From contig NZ_CP030051.1 in the NCBI RefSeq assembly GCF_004114975.1, forward strand, positions 372,001 through 436,000: DNA of 64,000 bases, read 5' to 3'. The stretch is from Bradyrhizobium guangdongense. GTDB taxonomy: Bacteria; Pseudomonadota; Alphaproteobacteria; Rhizobiales; Xanthobacteraceae. Position numbers and translations under genes: made by a program. Shown one piece after another: positions 1-8,666 of the stretch. How positions within the stretch are numbered: position 1 is the first letter of the stretch; every line of letters begins with the position of its first letter. The notes beneath the pieces are model-generated. The model ran no database searches. It was not told the origin of the DNA and was given only the letters and a program-made list of their open reading frames with translations.

Positions 1-1
1 C

Positions 2-1042
2 AAGGGCGGCAAGGAGGTGTGGATTCTGGCGAGCTATAATCCCGTGCTGGACGACGCGGGCAAGCCGTTCGGCGTCGTCAAATTTGCGAGCGACGTCACC
101 GCACAGAAGCTGAAGAACGCCGACCTCGCCGGCCAGATCGCGGCGATCGACAAGGCTCAGGCGGTGATCGAGTTCAACATGGACGGCACGATCATTACCG
201 CCAACCCCAATTTCCTCGGTGCGCTCGGTTATTCCCTGGATGAGATCAGGGGGCGCCATCACAGCATGTTCGTCGAGCCCAGCGAGCGCGACGGCGCGGC
301 ATATCGCGAGTTCTGGGCGGCGCTCAATCGCGGGGAGTATCAGGCGGCCGAATACAAGCGCATCGGCAAAGGGGGCAAGGAAGTCTACATCCAGGCGTCC
401 TACAATCCGATCCTCGACCTCAACGGCAAGCCGTTCAAGGTCGTGAAATATGCCACCGATACCACCAGGCAGGTGCTGGTCCGCATGGGCAACGAGCGCG
501 TCCGCGGCATGATGGAATCGGTCGCCGCCGGCTCGGAGGAGCTCAACGCATCGGTGCGGGAGATTGCGGAAGCCATGACCAAATCACGCGAGACCGCGAT
601 CGGGGCGGTGGAGCAGGTCGCCTCGGCCGACGCACAGGCTCAGCGTCTCACCGACGCCGCGCAGGCGATGAGCGGGATCGTCGAGATGATCAACAACATC
701 ACCGGGCAAATCAACCTGCTGGCGCTCAATGCCACGATCGAATCGGCGCGCGCCGGCGAAGCCGGCCGCGGCTTCGCCGTGGTCGCATCCGAGGTGAAGG
801 GCCTGGCCAACCAGGCCAAGCAGGCCACCGACAAGATCGCGCAGGAGATCGGCAGCCTCAATGGAATTTCCGGCGATGTCGTCAGCGCGCTGAGCTCGAT
901 CAAGCAGGCGATCAACAACGTCAGCGAATACGTGACCTCGACGGCCGCGGCGATCGAGGAGCAGAGCACGGTGACCAACGAGATGTCGACCAGCATGCAG
1001 CGCGCAGCCGCAGAAGCGGCTGCGATGGCGGGCCGTGGCTGA
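2..1042 (+). CDS. Methyl-accepting chemotaxis protein with PAS domains (5' end outside window)
   Basis: C-terminal 346 residues of a chemoreceptor-type protein; the reading frame is open at the left edge. It begins inside a PAS/PAC segment ([14 protein letters not shown]), continues through a second complete PAS domain (about residues 45-155) that ends in a near-copy of the same motif ([14 protein letters not shown]), and then enters an MCP signalling domain with the hairpin-tip signature [20 protein letters not shown]. No membrane segment is visible in this part, so it may be a soluble, PAS-sensing receptor that signals to a CheA/CheW complex. The two PAC segments look like an internal duplication. 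The protein stops soon after the signalling hairpin, with a short Ala-rich tail and no obvious CheR-docking pentapeptide. The ligand, probably a cofactor such as haem or flavin, cannot be read from the sequence. Confidence 0.9.
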   Translation, partial: KGGKEVWILASYNPVLDDAGKPFGVVKFASDVTAQKLKNADLAGQIAAIDKAQAVIEFNMDGTIITANPNFLGALGYSLDEIRGRHHSMFVEPSERDGAAYREFWAALNRGEYQAAEYKRIGKGGKEVYIQASYNPILDLNGKPFKVVKYATDTTRQVLVRMGNERVRGMMESVAAGSEELNASVREIAEAMTKSRETAIGAVEQVASADAQAQRLTDAAQAMSGIVEMINNITGQINLLALNATIESARAGEAGRGFAVVASEVKGLANQAKQATDKIAQEIGSLNGISGDVVSALSSIKQAINNVSEYVTSTAAAIEEQSTVTNEMSTSMQRAAAEAAAMAGRG

Positions 1043-1068
1043 TCGGGACCGGGCGACCCGCGCGGCGC

Positions 1069-1488
1069 TCAGCGCTGCGCGTGGTCGGCGCGGTCGAGCG
1101 ATTCCAGCGTCGCGGCGTTGGCGCAATAGCCGTGATAGTTCTCGGCGGCGGTGCCCTCGGCGAGATCGCGGTCGCATTGTCCCTTGTGATTGCACAGCGA
1201 GCAGACCCGCTCCAGGTCGCGCAGCAACAGCGGCTGGGCGCGGCCGAGGGCTTCTGCGCTGATGCCGAGCTGCTCCAGCATCTTCGGCAGTTCGTCTGCC
1301 GAGTGCTTGCCGTGACGGACCAGCTCCTCGAGATCGTCAGGCGCAATCCTGAGGTCGCTCGCAATCCGGTCGAAATCGGCGCGATCGAGCTGCCGCATCT
1401 CGTTCACCTCGCGGCGATGCTTCAGCCAGCCGGCAAAGGACTCGATGAGATCCTGGACGATGGGATAAGGCCTGCTTGCGGTGCTCAT
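1069..1488 (-). CDS. DUF6455 family protein
   Basis: 139-residue cytoplasmic protein. The N-terminal half is helical (LIESFAGWLKHRREVNEMRQLD...) and resembles the short DUF1127-like segments common in rhizobia. The C-terminal half carries a cysteine pattern, CSLCNHKGQCDRDL, followed by YCANA, which I recognise as typical of the DUF6455 family and which could bind a metal. The function is unknown. It stands alone, convergent with the chemoreceptor gene at its 3' end and separated by a palindromic repeat from the glycosyltransferase gene upstream. An ATG start is used, and GGAG lies a few bases before it. Confidence 0.75.
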   Translation of the reverse strand: MSTASRPYPIVQDLIESFAGWLKHRREVNEMRQLDRADFDRIASDLRIAPDDLEELVRHGKHSADELPKMLEQLGISAEALGRAQPLLLRDLERVCSLCNHKGQCDRDLAEGTAAENYHGYCANAATLESLDRADHAQR

Positions 1489-1590
1489 GGCGAAGCTCCA
1501 TTCGAACGGCGGAATTGGAGCGAATTAAGCACAATGATGCAGGAGCGCGTTGCGCTGGATCAAACAGGAAAGAGCGTCGCGGCCTCCGCT

Positions 1591-1741
1591 GCACCTCTCC
1601 CGCTTGCGGGAGAGGTCGGCGCGTCCGGCGATGCAAAGCATCGTCCCGTGCGCCGGGTGAGGGCTTTCTCCCCTTGGTGGTTCTCGCTTGCGGAGACACC
1701 CCCACCCCAGCCCTCCCCCGCAAGCGGGAGAGGGAGCGCAC
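1591..1741. repeat. Palindromic intergenic repeat, family A
   Basis: About 150 bp between two minus-strand genes. The left part holds the hairpin CTCTCCCGCTTGCGGGAGAG and the right part ends in CCCCCGCAAGCGGGAGAGG; the middle is GC-rich. The same layout (CTCCC...GGGAG at one end, CCCTCACCC or CCTCCCC at the other) recurs at 20.0, 27.5 and 39.8 kb, so I group them as one dispersed family. Confidence 0.7.
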
Positions 1742-1755
1742 CTTATGCGCGGCAG

Positions 1756-2541
1756 CTATGCAAACCGCTCCGCCGCCCACGCATAGAGGCTCCCCGGGAT
1801 CGGCTTTTCGCCGCCGCGGCCCTTGGGCGAGATGTGCAGGCCGATGATCTCGGGATTGGTGACGAGACCGAGATAGCTGGAGGGGTCGAAGAACAGCTTT
1901 GGCTCGGCATGCACGGCGTAGAACGACTGTTTTGGCAGCGCGTTGTGCAATTCGCCGGTGCGGCGCGCGAGTGCGGTGAGCGCCGCCGGCCCGTAGATCG
2001 CGATGCGGATATCCGAGAGGCGGTTCGAGCCGCCGCGCAGTCGGCGCATCGCGAAGGTGATGCGGTGGCGCAGCGACAGCCAGTTCGGCGTCAGCTCCTC
2101 CTGCTCCATCAGCTCCTCGAACGCGCGCACGATGCCGTGCTCCGGCGGCAGATAGATCACGGAATTGCCGAGCTGGCGCGGCCGCTCCCACGCGAAATAA
2201 GGTTTTGCCGGATCGATCTCGACGGGCTTGAGCAGCAGCACGTCGGCATCGAGCCAGAGGCCGAGACCCTTGGCCATCAGCTTCATGCGGAAGAAATCGC
2301 TGAACTGCAGAATGGTCCAGTCGCGCCAGCTGCCGTCAGGCTGCGGCGGCCGCAGCCGTTCGGAGAACGCGTGCGGCAGGATCGCTTCCGCCTCCGCATT
2401 CTCGATCCCGGCAGGCAGACCGGGAATGGGGTCGAAGCTGTAGACGGTGACCTTGTGGCCGGCCGCGAGCTGCGAGCGCAGACAGGTCTGGCGCAGCGCG
2501 TCCATCGGGCCATGCCAGAAGGTGACGATCTCAGGCAGCAT
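1756..2541 (-). CDS. Glycosyltransferase-like protein with DXD sugar-binding motif
   Basis: 261 residues. The N-terminus (MLPEIVTFWHGPMDALRQTC) and the central motif LGLWLDADVLLL, with the DXD-type triad at about residues 98-100, match the Gly_transf_sug/capsular-polysaccharide group of GT-A-fold enzymes that transfer a nucleotide-activated sugar with a divalent metal. There is no signal peptide or membrane helix, so it probably acts in the cytoplasm or peripherally on the membrane. Donor and acceptor sugars are unknown. It is monocistronic: a repeat lies at its 3' side and the leuD terminator on its 5' side. The family call rests on the motif and the fold-like N-terminus. Confidence 0.7.
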   Translation of the reverse strand: MLPEIVTFWHGPMDALRQTCLRSQLAAGHKVTVYSFDPIPGLPAGIENAEAEAILPHAFSERLRPPQPDGSWRDWTILQFSDFFRMKLMAKGLGLWLDADVLLLKPVEIDPAKPYFAWERPRQLGNSVIYLPPEHGIVRAFEELMEQEELTPNWLSLRHRITFAMRRLRGGSNRLSDIRIAIYGPAALTALARRTGELHNALPKQSFYAVHAEPKLFFDPSSYLGLVTNPEIIGLHISPKGRGGEKPIPGSLYAWAAERFA

Positions 2542-2571
2542 AGGCGAGCTATAGGGACAAGTGGGGCAAAG

Positions 2572-2602
2572 AAAAAGCCCCGGCGCCTTCGACGCCGGGG
2601 CT
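2572..2602 (-). terminator. Rho-independent terminator of leuD
   Basis: A 10-bp perfect stem, AGCCCCGGCG/CGCCGGGGCT, with a 7-nt loop; on the minus strand it is followed by a run of five T. It lies 18 nt past the leuD stop. Confidence 0.85.
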
Positions 2603-2619
2603 CAAACGGAAATCTGAAG

Positions 2620-3225
2620 CTAGGCCCAGGCGCGCTCGCGCTTGAGCTTCTCTTCATAGGTGTCGATCGAGGCCTTCTTCTCCATAGTGAGACCGATGTC
2701 GTCGAGGCCGTTGATCAGGCAGTGCTTGCGGAACGGGTCGATCTCGAACTTGACCTTGCCGCCGTCGGGACCGCGGATCTCCTGGTTCGGCAGGTCGATC
2801 GTCAGCGTCGCGTTGGCGCCGCGCTCGGCGTCGTCGAACAGCTTGTCGAGGTCTTCCTGCGAAACGCGGATCGGCAGAATGCCGTTCTTGAAGCAGTTGT
2901 TGTAGAAGATGTCGCCGAACGAGGTCGAGATCACGCAACGGATGCCGAAATCGAGCAACGCCCAGGGCGCGTGCTCGCGGCTCGAGCCGCAGCCGAAATT
3001 GTCGCCGGCGACCAGCACCTTCGCGTTGCGATAGGCGGGCTGGTTGAGGACGAAATCCGGGTTCTCGCTGCCGTCGTCCTTGTAGCGCTGCTCGGAGAAC
3101 AGCCCCTTGCCAAGGCCGGTGCGCTTGATGGTCTTGAGGTACTGCTTCGGAATGATCATGTCGGTGTCGACATTGATGATCTTCAGCGGCGCCGCGACGC
3201 CTTCCAGCGTAGTGAACTTGTCCAT
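2620..3225 (-). CDS. leuD: 3-isopropylmalate dehydratase small subunit
   Basis: 201 residues, the usual length for LeuD. Together with LeuC it isomerises 2-isopropylmalate to 3-isopropylmalate in leucine biosynthesis. The swivel-domain signature [17 protein letters not shown] is at residues 74-90, and the C-terminus [20 protein letters not shown] is typical of bacterial LeuD. The partner leuC is on the same strand but 3.7 kb upstream, separated by unrelated genes in both orientations, so the two subunits are made from different transcripts. A strong terminator follows the gene. Confidence 0.97.
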   Translation of the reverse strand: MDKFTTLEGVAAPLKIINVDTDMIIPKQYLKTIKRTGLGKGLFSEQRYKDDGSENPDFVLNQPAYRNAKVLVAGDNFGCGSSREHAPWALLDFGIRCVISTSFGDIFYNNCFKNGILPIRVSQEDLDKLFDDAERGANATLTIDLPNQEIRGPDGGKVKFEIDPFRKHCLINGLDDIGLTMEKKASIDTYEEKLKRERAWA

Positions 3226-3327
3226 CTCAGGCTTCCCGGTTTGCAGTCAGGGGAGGGCTGTTTAGCCCGGTTGGAATACGAATCCTAGGCCGGATTCGGC
3301 AATCTTGGATCTGTCAGATCTGCTCTG

Positions 3328-3897
3328 TCAGCTCTGCGGAGCCATGCTGTCAGGGGCAAAGCCGGTCGGCAGGCCGTCGATGCTCTCCACGTTCTTCAGG
3401 CCCCAGTATTTTCGCAAATTGTTGACGCCCTGCGCCGTCCAGTAGCGGATGAGGCTGCCACGCTCCTGCTTGTAGTCGAACAGGGGCACGCCCATACCGC
3501 ACGATGTCTGCACGAGGTCGACCGAGAGACGCACGATCTGGCGTGCCCCGGCCATGTCCTCGAATCGAGGGGCGAGCTCGGCGTACTCAGGCGTGCCGCG
3601 CATGATCGATCGCCCCTGGCCGTACAGCCGCAGGATCATCGGCGGGCCATCGAAGGCGCAAAACATGATGGTCAGCCGCTTGTCGTCTGAAGCGATCAGG
3701 TGCGCGCGGGTTTCGCTGCCGCTGCCGGTGCAATCGAGATAGGCGACATCGTTCTCTCCGAGCACCCGGAACGAGGACAGGCCCTTCGGGGAGACGTTGA
3801 TGCGTCCCTTCGGCGGGGCGCTGGCAACGAAGAAGAGCTTCTGCCGCGCGATGAACGCCGCGTGCTCGGGTTCGATCCTGGCGAATTGCTTGCCCAT
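3328..3897 (-). CDS. Pyridoxamine 5'-phosphate oxidase-family (FMN-binding split-barrel) protein
   Basis: 189 residues. The N-terminal half (FFVASAPPKGRINVSPKG, then VAYLDCTGSGSETRAHL and ITIMFCAFDGPP-like strands) is the split-barrel flavin/F420-binding fold of the PPOX family. The C-terminal part has a conserved region around QTSCGMGVPLFDYKQERGSL that is seen in a poorly characterised PPOX subfamily. It probably binds FMN; the substrate is unknown and pyridoxal synthesis (PdxH) is unlikely. It is divergent from an XRE-type regulator gene across about 100 bp, a layout in which the regulator often controls both genes. Confidence 0.8.
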   Translation of the reverse strand: MGKQFARIEPEHAAFIARQKLFFVASAPPKGRINVSPKGLSSFRVLGENDVAYLDCTGSGSETRAHLIASDDKRLTIMFCAFDGPPMILRLYGQGRSIMRGTPEYAELAPRFEDMAGARQIVRLSVDLVQTSCGMGVPLFDYKQERGSLIRYWTAQGVNNLRKYWGLKNVESIDGLPTGFAPDSMAPQS

Positions 3898-3939
3898 GTC
3901 CGTGCCTCCTTTGCGCAGCGACGAAATCGGGATAGAACG

Positions 3940-3983
3940 CTAGCATTTGGTGGGTACTGGTTTAAGCATCTAACTTATGCTAG
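3940..3983. promoter_or_regulatory. Inverted repeat in a divergent promoter region
   Basis: The 7-mers CTAGCAT (3940-3946) and ATGCTAG (3977-3983) form an inverted repeat with a 30-bp spacer in the 99-bp gap between the PPOX-family gene and the XRE-type regulator gene. The stretch is AT-richer than its surroundings. It is a plausible operator for the regulator encoded alongside; this is inferred from position and symmetry only. Confidence 0.4.
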
Positions 3984-3996
3984 TATAATTACCACC

Positions 3997-4794
3997 ATGG
4001 TAGGACAGGATCCGGTTGCTCCGGCTCTCTCGCTCAGCACGTTCTTGCGGGCGCTCCGGGAGCGGCAATCTCCGGCAGAATTCGGCCTCGCCGCCGGACC
4101 GAGACGGCGCACACCCGGCCTCCGGCGCGAAGAGGTCGCTCAGCTCTGCGGATTGAGCGCCACCTGGTACACCTGGATCGAGCAGGGTCGCGATGTCTCG
4201 GTCTCAGCCGCGACCCTTGCGCGCCTCGCACGCGGATTGCGGCTGTCACGGGCCGAGCGCAGCTATCTGTTCGAAGTTGCCGGCAAGCGCGATCCCGAGC
4301 GGCCGGGCCAAGGGGATGATCCACCCGAGGCGGTTCTGGCCTGCGTCGACGCGATCGACGGTCCCGCCTACATCCTCGATCGCATCTGGAGCGCGCGTCG
4401 CTGGAATGCGAAAGCCTCCGCGCTCTTTGCAGGATGGCTCGATACTGGCGGCGAGACGAACCTGCTGCGCTACATCTTTCTCAGGCCGGAGGCCAAAACG
4501 CTCATCCTCGATTGGACGGCCCGCGCGCATCGCGTCGTCGCGGAGTTCCGCGCCGCGGTGACGGCCTACTCCGACGATCCGGATATTCGCCGGCTCGTCG
4601 ATGAGCTGCGAATTGCAAGCCCCGACTTCGCGCGCTGCTGGGAGACGCAAGGCGTGCTGGCGCGCGAAGGTGGCGAACGCGCCTTCAATCATCCGGCGAT
4701 GGGATTGCTGAACTATCAGCAGGTGTCGCTGTCTCTCGCGGGCTGGCCCGACTATCGACTGACGATGCTTCTCCCCGCACCGCGCCTCGATTAA
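3997..4794 (+). CDS. XRE-family transcriptional regulator with MmyB-like ligand-binding domain
   Basis: 265 residues. An N-terminal helix-turn-helix domain (about residues 8-75: LRALRERQSPAEFG, RTPGLRREEVAQLCGLSATW, WIEQGRDVSVSAATLARLAR) is followed by a domain typical of MmyB-like regulators (ILDRIWSARRWNAKASALF, RYIFLRPEA, then a FNHPAMGLLNYQQ segment near the end), which may bind a fatty acid or similar ligand. I chose the ATG at 3997 because the RRTPGLRREEVA family N-terminus follows directly; the frame is open further upstream, but that part runs antisense through the neighbouring gene. It probably regulates the divergent PPOX-family gene. Confidence 0.88.
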   Translation: MVGQDPVAPALSLSTFLRALRERQSPAEFGLAAGPRRRTPGLRREEVAQLCGLSATWYTWIEQGRDVSVSAATLARLARGLRLSRAERSYLFEVAGKRDPERPGQGDDPPEAVLACVDAIDGPAYILDRIWSARRWNAKASALFAGWLDTGGETNLLRYIFLRPEAKTLILDWTARAHRVVAEFRAAVTAYSDDPDIRRLVDELRIASPDFARCWETQGVLAREGGERAFNHPAMGLLNYQQVSLSLAGWPDYRLTMLLPAPRLD

Positions 4795-4803
4795 GTCCGC
4801 GTC

Positions 4804-5202
4804 CTATTCCGCTTGAGCCTCGATGCCAGCCATGTCGTCGTCGGAGAGGCCGAAATGGTGGCCGATCTCGTGGATCAGGACGTGGCGAACGATATGGCCG
4901 AGGCTTTCGTCGTGCTCGGCCCAGTAATCCAGGATGGGCCGTCGGTAGAGCCAGACCATGTTGGGCAGCCGCGCCACGTCGCCAAAACTCTGCTGGGGCA
5001 GGCCGACGCCTTGGAACAGGCCGAGCAGGTCGAACTCGCTCTCGCATTCCATCTCGTCCAGGACCTCGTCGGTGGGGAAGTCGTCGACGCGGATGATCAG
5101 GCCTTCGCAGAGGCTGCGAAATTCCTTCGGCAGGCGTTCGAAAATATCGTGCGCCGCCACCTCCATCTCGGCCAGCGAGGGCGCTTTCAGGTCCGTCCAC
5201 AT
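4804..5202 (-). CDS. Zincin-like metallopeptidase family protein
   Basis: 132 residues with the zinc-protease motif HEIGHHFGLSDDDM; the HExxH is at residues 111-115. Size and pattern (acidic N-terminus, LYRRPILDYW before the motif) match the small zincin-like family PF06262, found widely in actinobacteria and alphaproteobacteria. It has no signal peptide, so it is probably cytoplasmic. The physiological substrate is unknown. It converges with the XRE-type regulator gene, only 9 bp between stops, and is divergent from the small secreted protein gene at 5327. Confidence 0.85.
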   Translation of the reverse strand: MWTDLKAPSLAEMEVAAHDIFERLPKEFRSLCEGLIIRVDDFPTDEVLDEMECESEFDLLGLFQGVGLPQQSFGDVARLPNMVWLYRRPILDYWAEHDESLGHIVRHVLIHEIGHHFGLSDDDMAGIEAQAE

Positions 5203-5326
5203 CGGCTTGTCTTAGCGCGGGTTTCGCGGCGACGCATCCGGCTTTATAAGCGCAGCGAGGTTGACGGGCGCCGCCAAAACGGGGAGCGTGGGCCCGAGGT
5301 CGAGGGTGGTTCAGGTGGGCGAAAAA

Positions 5327-5653
5327 ATGCGAGCAAAAACAGCGGTGGCGCTACTGTGCATGGGGTTGTTTTCGCAAGCTGGCGTGAGCGCGCGGGCGGA
5401 GACGCTTGCTCAAACCGCCGGCCCCGAACTCCGTATCGCCCAGGCGGTCTCGCCCGACGACGTCCCGCCGCCCCGCAGGCGGCCCCAGACCCGCCTCCGG
5501 GTCACGCCCTATGAAAGTCCCGATGGCGTCTATCCGCGCTACAATCCGGGCCCCGACGCGGTCCGCGAGTGCAACGTCGCCTATGTGCAGGAACACAGGC
5601 CGAGCGGCACGGTGATCACGCCGCATATGAGCTGCTATTGGCGCCGCGGCTGA
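5327..5653 (+). CDS. Small secreted protein with a conserved two-cysteine C-terminus
   Basis: 108 residues. A Sec-type signal peptide (MRAKTAVALLCMGLFSQAGVSARA) is followed by a Pro/Arg-rich linker (DDVPPPRRRPQTR) and a C-terminal segment with two cysteines (VRECNVAYVQEHRPSGTVI ... SCYWRRG). The block in which a proline-rich stretch leads to RPSGTVI and a CxW/CYW end recurs in several periplasmic Bradyrhizobium proteins of unknown function. I chose the ATG at 5327 because it begins the signal peptide; the frame is open upstream. A second small secreted protein follows 20 bp later, probably in the same transcript. Confidence 0.75.
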   Translation: MRAKTAVALLCMGLFSQAGVSARAETLAQTAGPELRIAQAVSPDDVPPPRRRPQTRLRVTPYESPDGVYPRYNPGPDAVRECNVAYVQEHRPSGTVITPHMSCYWRRG

Positions 5654-5673
5654 TACGCGGGTCGGAGGTCAGC

Positions 5674-5934
5674 ATGACGAAATGGATTGCACTCGCTGTT
5701 GTCGTCGCACTTGCGAGCGGCATGTCCCACGCCTCCGCGGCGCAGCGCGTGACCAAGCTGCCGGATGCCTCGGCCGGGCGCGCGATGTTCGATGGGCGGC
5801 GGCACGCGCGATACGACGTCGCGCGGTACACCCCACGTCCCGATCCGCACTATTACGCGCGGCCGGTTTATTACCGTCCCTATCCCTACGGCGTGCCCGC
5901 GCCGTTCGTGTTCGGCTACGGGCCGTTCTGGTGA
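5674..5934 (+). CDS. Small Tyr/Pro-rich secreted protein
   Basis: 86 residues. The signal peptide MTKWIALAVVVALASGMSHASA is followed by a mature part rich in Tyr, Pro and Arg (PDPHYYARPVYYRPYPYG) that ends GYGPFW. No enzyme motif is present; it looks like a short structural or envelope peptide. The start at 5674 fits the signal peptide and has GGAGG about 6 nt upstream. It follows the 108-residue secreted protein by 20 bp and precedes a longer Gly/His/Tyr-rich secreted protein. Confidence 0.7.
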   Translation: MTKWIALAVVVALASGMSHASAAQRVTKLPDASAGRAMFDGRRHARYDVARYTPRPDPHYYARPVYYRPYPYGVPAPFVFGYGPFW

Positions 5935-6069
5935 CGCGATCAATTCGTTCGTTCATGGCGCGTTCACGTCGCTGTTTCTAGTTTGATCCTCGGGAGCGAC
6001 TGCAATTGAACAGCGCCGGCGCGCGACGCTGCGCCGCAATGACGCTGTCCACATTCAGGGAGAGATTCC

Positions 6070-6591
6070 ATGCTGAGGATGTTGCGTCCCGGTGCGAGCC
6101 CGCTGCGCCTGCTCGGGCTTGCGGCCGTTGCTGCTCTGATAATTTCATCAGGGACTGCGCGCCGCGCTGAAGCGATGACGCCGATCAATCCGGCCGCGTT
6201 GCCTGCTGTGAAGACTGCCAGCGACGCCACGATCACGCCGGTCCGCTTTGGCGGCGGTGGACATGGTGGCGGCGGACATTTCGGCGGCTTCCACGGCGGC
6301 GGAGGTCATTTCGGCGGCTTCCACGCCGCGCCCGCCTTCCATGGCGGCGGGATGCGCTACGGCGGCATCCATTATGGCGGCTATCACCGTCACTGGGGCG
6401 GCGGCTACTATCGTCCGTATTACGGCTATCGCCACTTCCACCGGCGCTATTATTACGGCGGCTACTATCCCTACTATTCCTACTATCATTATCCGCGCCG
6501 CTGCCGGATCATCTGGACCTATTACGGCCCGCGCCGCATCTGCCGCTGGCATCATTGGCACCGCTGGCACTATCCGTACCGCTATTGGTAA
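6070..6591 (+). CDS. Gly/His/Tyr-rich secreted protein with tandem GGGHFGGFHG repeats
   Basis: 173 residues. The N-terminal signal peptide includes a hydrophobic core LRLLGLAAVAALIISSGTA and a likely cleavage after RRAEA. The mature part has low complexity: a GGGGHGGGGHFGGFHGGGGH block with near-perfect tandem units, then Tyr/His/Arg-rich stretches (YRHFHRRYYYGGYYPYYSYY), two Cys in RRCRI and RRICRWHHWH, and a WHYPYRYW end. Such proteins are annotated as hypothetical in rhizobia; the His-rich tract suggests metal binding, which is inference. It is followed by a good terminator and is the last of three small exported proteins on this strand. Confidence 0.8.
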   Translation: MLRMLRPGASPLRLLGLAAVAALIISSGTARRAEAMTPINPAALPAVKTASDATITPVRFGGGGHGGGGHFGGFHGGGGHFGGFHAAPAFHGGGMRYGGIHYGGYHRHWGGGYYRPYYGYRHFHRRYYYGGYYPYYSYYHYPRRCRIIWTYYGPRRICRWHHWHRWHYPYRYW

Positions 6592-6606
6592 GTGCAGTCG
6601 AAATTG

Positions 6607-6631
6607 AAAAGGGCGCCTCTTGGCGCCCTTT
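6607..6631 (+). terminator. Rho-independent terminator after the Gly/His/Tyr-rich protein
   Basis: Stem GGGCGCC/GGCGCCC (6611-6628) with loop TCTT, preceded by four A and followed by TTTG. The A run on the left means it may also act on the minus strand, where it lies just past the 69-residue gene. Confidence 0.7.
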
Positions 6632-6640
6632 GTGCGTGGC

Positions 6641-6850
6641 TCAAAGCCAGCCCTTCACATTCCACGACGACGGCTTCCACCGCATCAGCGTCTCGATCTT
6701 CCATTTTTTGAACATCGCCGGCGGCCAGCGGCTGAGCTTCGAGGCTTCCTCGACCTCAGGCTTGGCGACGATGCGAAGTGGCGTCGCCCGCCGCCGGTGC
6801 TGACGGGTCGCATCGCTGATCAGGTCGACATATTCAGGCTTGTTGGCCAT
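6641..6850 (-). CDS. Small conserved-type hypothetical protein (69 aa)
   Basis: 69 residues, basic and Trp-rich towards the end (FKKWKIETLMRWKPSSWNVKGWL), with a helical N-terminus (MANKPEYVDLISDATRQHRRR). I do not recognise a family. The start is the odd part: the ATG and a plausible AGGA ribosome-binding site 9 nt before it both lie within the 3' arm region of a perfect 18-bp hairpin at 6845-6886. The gene is flanked by the convergent secreted-protein gene with its terminator, and by leuC downstream of nothing shared: leuC ends about 85 bp upstream on the same strand. Confidence 0.55.
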   Translation of the reverse strand: MANKPEYVDLISDATRQHRRRATPLRIVAKPEVEEASKLSRWPPAMFKKWKIETLMRWKPSSWNVKGWL

Positions 6851-6886
6851 GACACTGCGTCCTCGCGTGGACGCAGTGTCATGGCC
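6845..6886. promoter_or_regulatory. Perfect 18-bp inverted repeat over a start codon
   Basis: Arms GGCCATGACACTGCGTCC (6845-6862) and GGACGCAGTGTCATGGCC (6869-6886) are exact reverse complements, with a 6-nt spacer TCGCGT. On the minus-strand transcript the second arm contains the start codon of the 69-residue protein and its likely AGGA site. No T run follows, so it is not an ordinary terminator. It could be a translational control hairpin, a dyad operator or a mobile palindrome. Confidence 0.75.
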
Positions 6887-6934
6887 GGGGATTAACGGCG
6901 ATTTACCGCATCAGTGACAATTGTCGGGAACAGC

Positions 6935-8341
<1,407 letters not shown>

Positions 8342-8612
8342 GAGCGTCAGCTCCAAGAGAATGTGTGAAGCAGATGTGCGCGATGTTCGCGCGGGGCAAC
8401 AAAATCGTCGGCGCAGCTTCTAGGCTGCGCGAATAAGCTCTGACGTTGCCGAGGTCGCGAAGCGTCCGAAGAAACGGCCAGGCAGCCGCGAGCGATCGTC
8501 GATGACGATGCGCCGGGGGCTCACGAAGCTGGTCAGATCTGGAAACATTCCAAGAATATATAGCAGGCCAAGTTGGAAGCGCGAGTGGTTTGACGCGCAC
8601 GGCTGACGCAAC
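8342..8612 (-). other. leuC leader region with a short open frame
   Basis: Between leuC and the rplS terminator. On the minus strand a short frame ends at 8420 (its last residues read SELIRAA); it could start at 8614 or at internal starts. It contains a Leu-containing stretch (FQLGLLYILGMFPDL) but no run of Leu codons. Its stop lies in the loop of the hairpin at 8411-8430. An AT-rich stretch, TATATATTC, sits upstream around 8560 and may be part of a promoter. No other gene is visible here. Confidence 0.35.
8411..8430 (-). promoter_or_regulatory. Hairpin in the leuC leader (possible attenuator)
   Basis: Stem GCGCAGC/GCTGCGC, 7 bp with a 6-nt loop; on the minus strand it is followed by CGACGATTTTG, a weak T run. 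It lies 70-90 nt before the leuC start and overlaps the end of a short open frame. The arrangement resembles an amino-acid attenuator but lacks a Leu codon run. Confidence 0.35.
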
Positions 8613-8640
8613 AAAAAAGCGCGGGACCGAGTCCCGCGCT
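8613..8640 (-). terminator. Rho-independent terminator of rplS
   Basis: 10-bp stem AGCGCGGGAC/GTCCCGCGCT with a 3-nt loop, followed on the minus strand by a run of six T. It ends the trmD-rplS transcript. Confidence 0.9.
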
Positions 8641-8666
8641 TTTCGAAAATCGCCTCGTGGCGAAGC

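Noticed and set aside
1081..3288. 735-codon plus-strand frame spanning several minus-strand genes
   Set aside because: It runs antisense through DUF6455, the glycosyltransferase and leuD, and across the leuD terminator and a repeat; no plausible protein.
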